This document shows, one piece after another, positions 57,505 through 64,000 of a stretch of DNA of 64,000 bases. This DNA is from an uncultured Prevotellaceae bacterium (GTDB lineage Bacteria > Bacteroidota > Bacteroidia > Bacteroidales > Bacteroidaceae), in assembly GCA_900316475.1 (NCBI GenBank), contig ONDA01000004.1, positions 1-64,000 on the forward strand. Direction: 5' to 3'. Each line of letters starts with the position of its first letter. The first letter of the stretch is position 1. Under the pieces are notes generated by a model that saw only the letters and a list, made by a program, of their open reading frames with translations, had not been told where the DNA came from and did no database searches. A program made the position numbers and the translations under genes.

Positions 57505-57550
57505 CTCGTACCTCGTACCACGTACCTCGTACCACGTACCTCGTACCTCG
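57505..57550. repeat. CTCGTAC heptad repeat in the corA leader
   Basis: CTCGTAC and CACGTAC units, about six copies, ending 20 bp before the corA ATG; the same family as in rsmA. In RNA form it may cover the region near the ribosome-binding site. Confidence 0.9.
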
Positions 57551-57570
57551 AAAAAGAAAGGATTAGCACA

Positions 57571-58497
57571 ATGAAGACATTCTGGAACACCCAAGGCGGA
57601 CTGACCCAGCTCACAGAGTGGCAGCCCAATTGTTGGATACAGGTGACGTGTCCGACAGAAGACGACCAGCGGCAGCTGGAAGAACAGTTCAACATACCCG
57701 ACTACTTTCTCTCGGACATCAGCGATACCGACGAGAGGGCGCGTTATGAGTACGACGACGGCTGGATGCTCATCATCCTGCGTATACCCTACGTCAAGGA
57801 GGTACGCTCGCGAACCCCCTACACCACCGTGCCCCTCGGCATCATCCACAAGCGCGACGTCACCATCACCGTCTGCTATTACGAGACGAACATGATGATC
57901 GACTTCGTCTCGTTCCAGCAGAAGCGCGGCACGGGCTTCACCGACTATGTCGACATGATCTTCCGTCTGTTCCTCTCGTCGGCCGTCTGGTACCTGAAGC
58001 GCCTGAAGCAGATTAACATGCTGATAGACAAGGCCAAGCGCAACCTGGACCGCGAGGTGAACAACGAGAGCCTCATCGGACTGAGCCGACTGCAGGACTC
58101 GCTAACCTACTTCCAGACCTCCATCCGCGGCAACGAGACGCTGCTGTCGAAACTGAAGTTCAAACTGCAGATTGACGAGCTGGACGCAGACCTCATCGAG
58201 GATGTCAACATCGAGATGACGCAGGCCCGCGAGACCACGAACATCTACTCCAACATCCTGGAGTCGACGATGGACACCTACCAGAGCATTATCAACAACA
58301 ACATGAACCAGGTGATGCGTACGCTGACGTCGGTGACCATCATCATGATGTTCCCCACGCTCATCGCCTCGCTCTTCGGCATGAACCTGGTCAACGGCAT
58401 GGAGGAGAAACCTTGGGGCTTCGTCTTCGCACTCATCATCTCCGTCCTCGTCTCCGTAGGCTGCTGGTGGATATTCCGCCGCAGGCGACTGGTGTGA
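57571..58497 (+). CDS. corA: CorA family divalent cation transporter
   Basis: A 308-aa membrane protein: cytoplasmic alpha/beta domain (1-150), long helix (RLKQINMLIDKAKRNLDREVNNESLIGLSRLQDSL), and two C-terminal helices with the pore signature GMN in LFGMNLVNG. The family carries Mg2+ (or Co2+/Ni2+). Helix 2 ends with RRRRLV on the cytoplasmic side. The ATG at 57571 is preceded by AAGGATT. Confidence 0.9.
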   Translation: MKTFWNTQGGLTQLTEWQPNCWIQVTCPTEDDQRQLEEQFNIPDYFLSDISDTDERARYEYDDGWMLIILRIPYVKEVRSRTPYTTVPLGIIHKRDVTITVCYYETNMMIDFVSFQQKRGTGFTDYVDMIFRLFLSSAVWYLKRLKQINMLIDKAKRNLDREVNNESLIGLSRLQDSLTYFQTSIRGNETLLSKLKFKLQIDELDADLIEDVNIEMTQARETTNIYSNILESTMDTYQSIINNNMNQVMRTLTSVTIIMMFPTLIASLFGMNLVNGMEEKPWGFVFALIISVLVSVGCWWIFRRRRLV

Positions 58498-58524
58498 ATT
58501 GTTAAAAAACAATAATAAGTACGG

Positions 58525-58563
58525 AAAACTTCGGTGTTGTTGGGTGCAACTCCGAAGTTTTTT
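58525..58563 (+). terminator. Terminator after corA
   Basis: AAAACTTCGG (58525-58534) pairs with CCGAAGTTTT (58552-58561), followed by T. Confidence 0.85.
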
Positions 58564-58657
58564 GTAATTTTACGCCCTAAAACGTCGATGTGTGCAAACC
58601 CACGACGCTGAAAATTATGTGTGTACTCACCATAACAGTAACTTAAAACAGTTAATT

Positions 58658-60505
58658 ATGGACTCTCAAGAAAACATCCTCGAAACGGGGATTAGTGAAG
58701 AAATCAAGCAGGAGCAAGCCGTTCCTGAAGTAGTAACCGAGGAAGCAGCCTCGCCAGCCGAAGAGGCGGCCGAAGAGCAGCCAGAGCGCAAGGTCTACGA
58801 GACCAAGAAAGAGGTGCTGGACCGTGTGAAGGAGATTGCCCACGGCGAGGTAGTTCCGCAGAAGGACGAAGTAGACTATCTGAAAACCGCCTTCTACAAG
58901 TTGCACATTGCCGAGCGCGAAGCCCGTCTGAAAGAATATATCGACGGCGGCGGCGACCCGGAGCAGTATCAGATTACTCCCGACGAAGACGAGGAGGTGT
59001 TCAAGGCCGAGATGGGCATCATCAGGGAGCGGCGCCAGCAGCTGTTCCGTGAGCAGGAGGCCGAGAAGGAGGAGAACCTGAAGAAGAAGCTCGAGATTAT
59101 CGAAAAGATAAAGGCCATGGTCACCTCGCCCGAGGAGGCCAACAAGACCTACCAGGAGTTCAAGGCCCTGCAGCAGGAGTGGCGCGAGATTAAGGCCGTG
59201 CCCGCTGAGAAGGCCAACGAGCTGTGGCGTAACTACCAGCTCTACGTGGAGCAGTTCTACGACCTGCTGAAGCTGAACTCCGAAGCCCGCGAATATGATT
59301 TCAAGAAGAACTTAGAGCTGAAGACGAAGCTCTGCGAGGCAGCAGAGAAGCTGGCAGAAGAGGACGACGTCATCAGCGCTTTCCACCAGTTGCAGAAGCT
59401 GCACCAGGAGTACCGCGAGATTGGCCCTGTGAGCAAAGACCTGCGCGAGGAAATATGGACACGTTTCAAGAACGCGTCGACCATCATCAACAAGCGTCAC
59501 CAGCAGCATTTCGAAGGTATCCGCGCCCGTGAGGAGGAGAACCTGCAGAAGAAGACCGAGCTCTGCGAGAAAGTGGAAGCCATCGCCGCCGAAGAGAACA
59601 AGGGCAGTGGCGACTGGGAGCGCCGCACGAAGGAGATTATCGAACTGCAGGCCCAGTGGAAGACCATCGGTTTCGCCCCGCAGAAGATGAACGTGAAGAT
59701 CTTCGAGCGTTTCCGCGCTGCCTGCGACGACTTCTTCGGCCGCAAAGCCGAATACTTCAAGACTCTGAAAGACACCTTCAAGGAGAACGCCGAGAAGAAG
59801 CGCGCCCTCATCGAGAAGGCCAAGGCCCTGCAGGATTCCACCGACTGGAAGTCGACGGGCGACAAGCTCATCAACCTGCAGAAGGAGTGGAAGACCATCG
59901 GCATGGTGCCCAAGAAGCTGGGCGACCAGCTGTGGGAGGAGTTCCTCGGAGCCTGCAACAAGTTCTTCGAGGCCCGCAATGCCGCCACTGCCGGCACCCG
60001 CGGCGAGGAGCAGGCCAACTTAGAGAAGAAGCGCGACGTCATCGCACACCTGAAGGTTATTGCCGAGGAGGCTGGCGACAACATCCAGGAGAAGGTGCAG
60101 GAGCTGGTTGCCGAATATCAGGCTATCGGCCACGTACCCTTCCGCGAGAAGGATAAACTGTACGAGGAGTATCATGCCGTGCTCGACAAGCTCTACAAAG
60201 ACTTGAATATCAGCGTTGCCAAGAAGCGTCTGAACAACTTCAAGCAGAACCTGAAGCAGGTAGCAGAGCGCGGCGAGAACGCCCTCGACAACGAGCGCGC
60301 CCGCCTGTTCCGCCAATACGAGGCTATGAAGCAGGAAATCCAGACCTACGAGAACAACCTTGGCTTCCTGAGCGTCAGCTCGAAGAAGGGCAACTCGCTC
60401 ATCGACGAGATGAACCGCAAGGTGCAGAAACTGAAGGACGACATGAACCTGGTTCGTGAGAAGATTAAGGCCATCGATGCCGAGAACCGCGAGAAAGAAT
60501 CATGA
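58658..60505 (+). CDS. DUF349 repeat protein
   Basis: A 615-aa acidic, almost wholly helical cytoplasmic protein. The ATG at 58658 (MDSQENILETG) is chosen over an upstream GTG because it follows a normal leader. The DUF349 unit, about 70 residues (for example LQQEWREIKAVPAEKANELWRNYQ; LQAQWKTIGFAPQKMNVKIFERFRAACDDFF; LQKEWKTIGMVPKKLGDQLWEEF), repeats about five times. The Trp/Phe-rich pattern and spacing are clear. The function of this family is not established in Bacteroidetes. A glutamate-rich N-terminal 60 residues precedes the repeats. Confidence 0.85.
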   Translation: MDSQENILETGISEEIKQEQAVPEVVTEEAASPAEEAAEEQPERKVYETKKEVLDRVKEIAHGEVVPQKDEVDYLKTAFYKLHIAEREARLKEYIDGGGDPEQYQITPDEDEEVFKAEMGIIRERRQQLFREQEAEKEENLKKKLEIIEKIKAMVTSPEEANKTYQEFKALQQEWREIKAVPAEKANELWRNYQLYVEQFYDLLKLNSEAREYDFKKNLELKTKLCEAAEKLAEEDDVISAFHQLQKLHQEYREIGPVSKDLREEIWTRFKNASTIINKRHQQHFEGIRAREEENLQKKTELCEKVEAIAAEENKGSGDWERRTKEIIELQAQWKTIGFAPQKMNVKIFERFRAACDDFFGRKAEYFKTLKDTFKENAEKKRALIEKAKALQDSTDWKSTGDKLINLQKEWKTIGMVPKKLGDQLWEEFLGACNKFFEARNAATAGTRGEEQANLEKKRDVIAHLKVIAEEAGDNIQEKVQELVAEYQAIGHVPFREKDKLYEEYHAVLDKLYKDLNISVAKKRLNNFKQNLKQVAERGENALDNERARLFRQYEAMKQEIQTYENNLGFLSVSSKKGNSLIDEMNRKVQKLKDDMNLVREKIKAIDAENREKES

Positions 60506-60535
60506 TAGCACCTTCCTGACTGTACTTTTGTTAAT

Positions 60536-63025
60536 ATGAAGACATTAGTCAAGACTATTACAACGGCTGCACTGTTGCTCACCATCGGGCATAGTGCAGC
60601 CTTTGCTTTGGAAAAAGACACCGTCGACGTCAAGGCAGACACCGTCATGGTAGAGAAAGAAACCGCCAAGAAAAACGAGTGCTGCGAGGACTCGACAGTC
60701 AAAGACCACAAAGACCCGTACCACAAAGTGGTGAAGGAGGGCGGCTCTATGCGCCAGGGACTGTTCACCGTGCGCCACATCAAGGACGACTGGTACCTCG
60801 AAGTGCCCGACCGCCTGCTGGGACGTATGCTGCTCTGCGTGACGCGCTTCACCAGCGTACCGCAGGATTTCAAGAAGTTCGGCGGCGAGGAGGTGAACCG
60901 CTCGGCCGTCTACCTGGAACGCTACAACGACAAGACGCTCTTCCTCCGCGAATACGTGCAGTCGAGCTATGCCAAGTCCGGCGACCGCATAGCCATCTCC
61001 CTGAAACAGGCCACGGTAGACCCCATCGTCTGTAAGTTCGACATCATCGGGCGCAATCCGGAGACAAAGGATATGCTCATCAACGTCACCAAGTGGCTCA
61101 TGTCCGACAACAAGGTGACCAGCTTCTCGGCCAACGACCGCACCACACTCGGCATCGGGGGCGTGATGGCCGACCGCACATTCATAGACAGCATCAAGAC
61201 CTACCCCATCAACCTCGAAATACAGACGCTGCGCACATACGCCATGAACGCCGGCCGCTCACCGGCATCGAAGACGGGCGCTGCCACACTGTCGCTGAAC
61301 ACGAGCATCGTGCTGCTGCCCGAAGAGCCGATGCAGCCCCGCTATGCCGACGAGCGTGTGGGCTATTTCAACAACAAGATCACAGAGTTCAGCGACGAGC
61401 AGCAGACAACAGACCATGAGTCAATCATCATGCGCTACCGTCTGGAACCGAAGGACGCCAAGGCTTACAAGGCCGGCAAACTGGTAGAGCCGAAGAAGCA
61501 GATTGTCTACTATATCGACCCGGCAACACCGAAGAAATGGGTGAAGTATCTCATTGCCGGCATCAACGACTGGAACAAGGCGTTCGAAGCTGCCGGTTTC
61601 AAGAATGCCATCGTGGGTAAGGAGTGGCCCGCAAACGACTCCACCATGTCGGTCGACGACGCCCGCTTCTCCATGATACGCTACCTGCCCTCAGAGACGG
61701 AGAACGCCTACGGGCCGCGCATCGTAGACCCACGCTCGGGCGAGATCATCGAGGCGCACGTCTGCTGGTATCACAACGTGATGAACCTGGTGAAGAAATG
61801 GTATATGATACAGTGTGGCCCGTCGGACAAGCGCGCACAGAAGATGGACTTCCCCGACGAGCTGATGGGACAGCTCATACGCTTCGTCTCCAGCCACGAG
61901 GTAGGCCACTCGCTCGGACTGCGCCACAACATGATTGCCTCGCAAGCCACACCCGTGGAGAAACTGCGCGATAAAGCCTGGGTAGAGGCCCACGGCCACA
62001 CGAGCAGTATCATGGACTACGCCCGCTTCAACTACGTGGCACAGCCCGAAGACCATATCAGCGAGAAGGGACGCTTCCCACGCATCAACGACTACGACTG
62101 CTGGGCTATCAAGTGGGGCTACCAGTACCGTCCGGAGTTCAACGACCCGGCCAAGGAGAAGAAAGTCCTGCGCAGCGAGGTCACCAAGGTGCTGGCTCAG
62201 AACCGCCGACTCTGGTGGAGCGGCGACGAGGGGCGCGGACAGGACCCCCGCTCACAGACGGAAGACCTGGGCGACAACCAGATGCGTGCCAACGAATACG
62301 GCATCAAGAACCTGAAGCGCGTCATGCAGAATATCGAGAAATGGACAGCACAGCCCGACGAACAGTATGACGACCTCGACGAAATACACAGTGCCGTGCG
62401 CTCACAGTATCAGCGCTATGCCAACCACGTGCAGCGCTACCTGACAGGCCGCTACACCAACCAGACGCCCGGCCAGCGCGCCAACGACTATGTCCCGCGC
62501 GACCTGCAGCGCGAAGCCTTGCAATGGGTCGACCGCAACGTCATGGAGGCACCGCTGTGGCTCTACCCGGAAAGTGTCATCGCAAAATTAGGCACTGACT
62601 ACGCCAACGAGATACGCAACCGCCAGCAGTCGGTGATTGCCATGCTACTGGCTCCCGGCACCATCTTCAACAAGCACAACGAGGCGATGCGCGCCCAGAA
62701 GCCCTACCCCGTAGAGGAATACCTGGACGACATATTTAATATGGTGTGGAAACCTCTGAACAACAAGAATGAGGAACAGAACGACTTCCGCCGCCACCAG
62801 CAGCGCGCCTACGTCGACGTCATCGGCCTGAGCCTCAACCCCGTAGAGGACAAGACAGCCACATCCAACCAGACGGTCATGCGCTCCGATGCCATCATCT
62901 ATCTGGAACAGCATCTCGACCGCGTGGAGCAGTACCTGAAACAGCAGGAACAGACGCCTCACTACCGCAACCTGCTGCTGCGCATCAAGAAGATTCGCGA
63001 GAAATACGAGTCGGGTGCACAGTAG
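60536..63025 (+). CDS. Exported zinc-dependent metalloprotease (DUF5117/DUF5118-type)
   Basis: An 829-aa protein with signal peptide (MKTLVKTITTAALLLTIGHSAAFA). The zinc site HEVGHSLGLRH (near residues 453-463) fits HExxHxxGxxH of metzincins, with a Met-turn-like SSIMDYARF downstream. The N-terminal region resembles the DUF5118/DUF5117 pair found before this protease domain in Bacteroidales. It may act in the periplasm or outside on proteins; substrate unknown. A TACTTTTG box at 60523-60530, 5 nt before the ATG, could give a near-leaderless mRNA. Confidence 0.88.
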   Translation: MKTLVKTITTAALLLTIGHSAAFALEKDTVDVKADTVMVEKETAKKNECCEDSTVKDHKDPYHKVVKEGGSMRQGLFTVRHIKDDWYLEVPDRLLGRMLLCVTRFTSVPQDFKKFGGEEVNRSAVYLERYNDKTLFLREYVQSSYAKSGDRIAISLKQATVDPIVCKFDIIGRNPETKDMLINVTKWLMSDNKVTSFSANDRTTLGIGGVMADRTFIDSIKTYPINLEIQTLRTYAMNAGRSPASKTGAATLSLNTSIVLLPEEPMQPRYADERVGYFNNKITEFSDEQQTTDHESIIMRYRLEPKDAKAYKAGKLVEPKKQIVYYIDPATPKKWVKYLIAGINDWNKAFEAAGFKNAIVGKEWPANDSTMSVDDARFSMIRYLPSETENAYGPRIVDPRSGEIIEAHVCWYHNVMNLVKKWYMIQCGPSDKRAQKMDFPDELMGQLIRFVSSHEVGHSLGLRHNMIASQATPVEKLRDKAWVEAHGHTSSIMDYARFNYVAQPEDHISEKGRFPRINDYDCWAIKWGYQYRPEFNDPAKEKKVLRSEVTKVLAQNRRLWWSGDEGRGQDPRSQTEDLGDNQMRANEYGIKNLKRVMQNIEKWTAQPDEQYDDLDEIHSAVRSQYQRYANHVQRYLTGRYTNQTPGQRANDYVPRDLQREALQWVDRNVMEAPLWLYPESVIAKLGTDYANEIRNRQQSVIAMLLAPGTIFNKHNEAMRAQKPYPVEEYLDDIFNMVWKPLNNKNEEQNDFRRHQQRAYVDVIGLSLNPVEDKTATSNQTVMRSDAIIYLEQHLDRVEQYLKQQEQTPHYRNLLLRIKKIREKYESGAQ

Positions 63026-63076
63026 GGGCGGTTCCACTGTGCACTTGCACTCGCTGTACTCTCCGGGGACAAAAGA

Positions 63077-63119
63077 AAAATCCGCTGAGTTCTGATTGTC
63101 AGAAACTTAGCGGATTTTA
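63077..63119. terminator. Terminator between the protease gene and tRNA-Gln
   Basis: AAAATCCGCTGAGTTCTGA pairs with TCAGAAACTTAGCGGATTTT with one bulge; on the minus strand it is followed by TTTTTCTTTT, so it suits the tRNA transcript best. Confidence 0.85.
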
Positions 63120-63122
63120 TCG

Positions 63123-63193
63123 TTGGGGTACCCGGACTCGAACCAGGAAAGGCAGGACCAGAATCTGCAGTGTTACCATTACACCATACCCCA
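63123..63193 (-). tRNA. tRNA-Gln (anticodon CTG)
   Basis: Read on the minus strand it starts TGGGGTA and ends TACCCCA plus discriminator A, with T-arm CTGGTTCGAGTCCGG-type sequence. The anticodon loop is TTCTGGT, giving CTG for glutamine. The anticodon stem GCAGA/CCTGC has one A-C mismatch next to the loop. CCA is not encoded. Confidence 0.9.
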
Positions 63194-63224
63194 ATCAAGG
63201 TTTGCAATTTCCGAATTGCGGGTG

Positions 63225-63254
63225 CAAAGGTACTACATTTTCTGGAACTACCAA
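63225..63254 (-). promoter_or_regulatory. tRNA-Gln promoter
   Basis: Minus-strand TTG (63252-63254), 19 nt, TACCTTTG (63225-63232). No PUL half-site 31 nt upstream. Confidence 0.65.
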
Positions 63255-63327
63255 AACTTTTGGGAAGATTTTTTATAAAAATACTCAAAAAATCTGTCTT
63301 TTTGGGTCTTAATAGAAGAAAAAGCAC

Positions 63328-63335
63328 TATCTTTG
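63328..63335 (+). promoter_or_regulatory. -7 box of the rsfS-ftsH operon
   Basis: TATCTTTG, 19 nt before the rsfS ATG. The nearest TTG (63302) is 23 nt upstream, longer than usual. Confidence 0.5.
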
Positions 63336-63354
63336 CATCCATATTTACGAAGAA

Positions 63355-63705
63355 ATGGAAAAATTAGTAGAGACAATCACCAAAGGAATACAAGAGAAGA
63401 AAGGACAGGGCATCGTCATCGCCGACCTGTCGGGCATCGACGGTACCATCTGCCATTATTTTGTCATCTGTCAGGGAAATTCCCCCAGTCAGGTGGAAGC
63501 CATCACCGACTCCGTGGGGGAGTTTGCCCGCAAGGAACTGGGTGAGAAGCCGGTTCACGTCGTCGGTCTGGAGAACGCCCAATGGGTGGCTATGGACTAC
63601 ACTGACGTACTGGTACACATCTTCCTGCCCGACGTCCGCGACTATTACGACTTAGAGCACCTGTGGGATGATGCCAAACTGACAAGAATACCCGACTTAG
63701 ACTGA
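63355..63705 (+). CDS. rsfS: Ribosome silencing factor RsfS
   Basis: A 116-aa protein of the RsfS/Iojap family, which binds uL14 on the large ribosomal subunit and blocks subunit joining in starvation. Typical stretches: GIVIADLSGIDGTICHYFVICQGNSPSQVEAI, VVGLENAQWVAMDYTDVLVHIF and YYDLEHLWDDAK. It is 20 bp before ftsH, the usual order in Bacteroidetes. Confidence 0.95.
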   Translation: MEKLVETITKGIQEKKGQGIVIADLSGIDGTICHYFVICQGNSPSQVEAITDSVGEFARKELGEKPVHVVGLENAQWVAMDYTDVLVHIFLPDVRDYYDLEHLWDDAKLTRIPDLD

Positions 63706-63725
63706 AATTTGAAAACAGAAGACTG

Positions 63726-64000
63726 ATGGAACAACAAAGACATAATAACAACCCAGGCGGCCCGAAGATGAATATGCCGAAGTTCAATATGAACTGGATA
63801 TACTTCGTGGCCATCCTGACGCTGGCCATGCTCTATATGACCAGTTCCGGCGACGGTATGGCTTCGGCTCAGAGCCACACAGAATCGACGTACTCAGATT
63901 TCAAGGTATTTGTCGAGCGTGGCTACGCCGATAAGATTGTAATCAACAAAAACCAGAATACGCTGAAGATGTATGTCAGGGCGGAGCACATTCGCGACAT
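63726..64000 (+). CDS. ftsH: FtsH ATP-dependent zinc metalloprotease (N-terminal part; cut by the window end)
   Basis: The first 91 residues: an Asn-rich N-terminus, a membrane helix (WIYFVAILTLAMLYMT), and the start of the periplasmic domain (STYSDFKVFVERGYADKIVINKNQNTLKMY). This fits FtsH of Bacteroidetes, a membrane-anchored AAA protease for protein quality control; the ATPase and protease domains lie beyond the window. The position after rsfS supports the call. Confidence 0.9.
   Translation, partial: MEQQRHNNNPGGPKMNMPKFNMNWIYFVAILTLAMLYMTSSGDGMASAQSHTESTYSDFKVFVERGYADKIVINKNQNTLKMYVRAEHIRD

Noticed and set aside
57418-57570. Small genes in the corA leader
   Set aside because: The frames consist mainly of the CTCGTAC repeat and show no coding character.
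58592-58657. GTG start giving 22 more residues to the DUF349 protein
   Set aside because: The extension has no domain similarity and the ATG at 58658 starts a normal acidic N-terminus.

Overview
The window looks like a chromosomal segment of a Prevotella-type member of the Bacteroidales. The evidence is tandem SusC/SusD pairs with a hybrid two-component regulator, promoters of the Bacteroidetes form (TTG, about 19-20 nt, TAnnTTTG), BT4734/VirE-type genes, and many short low-complexity repeats. The assignment is by gene content only; species cannot be named.

Layout. (1) 1-1721: a Tat-exported aldo/keto reductase, then a short non-coding stretch with the eroded 3' end of a second GH43 gene. 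(2) 1722-45302: one large polysaccharide utilization locus (PUL) that reads as an arabinoxylan or glucuronoarabinoxylan system. It has a GH43 enzyme, a CE1-like esterase, a GH3 beta-xylosidase with a PA14 insert, a GH51 arabinofuranosidase, a GH43-CBM6-GH43-CBM6 enzyme, a GH97, a GH98 (probable endo-acting enzyme), two large surface proteins built of carbohydrate-binding-like modules, an HTCS regulator, two SusC/SusD pairs and three fasciclin (FAS1) lipoproteins. (3) 45510-46880: a MATE transporter divergent from the PUL. (4) 46890-53225: an accessory segment with a candidate small RNA, a VirE/VapE-type ATPase gene bracketed by 84-bp inverted repeats, a DUF6078-like gene, a two-gene cassette of unknown function bracketed by 49-bp direct repeats, an AAA ATPase and a deleted paralogue of it. 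(5) 53218-64000: housekeeping genes: rsmA, a flippase-like membrane protein, a four-helix-bundle gene, pepD, corA, a DUF349 protein, a zinc metalloprotease, tRNA-Gln, rsfS and the start of ftsH.

How the PUL fits together. Surface lipoproteins (SusD, FAS1, CBM-type) would capture xylan, GH98 would cut the backbone, SusC would import oligosaccharides, and GH43/GH51/GH3/GH97/CE1 enzymes would strip side chains and release sugars. The HTCS would sense an oligosaccharide and activate transcription. The strongest regulatory signal is a pair of half-sites, GTTTC-N16-GT, spaced 21 bp apart. It lies 31-34 nt upstream of the -7 box at six PUL promoters; the SusC/D promoter has four half-sites at exact 21-bp steps. 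It is absent at the same position in six non-PUL promoters checked by eye. One of the sites controls a candidate ncRNA between susD and the HTCS gene.

A second theme is short tandem or palindromic repeat families, about a dozen different units, found between genes and also in frame inside coding genes (rsmA, GH43, GH3, MATE, flippase). All alignments and counts here were made by eye.
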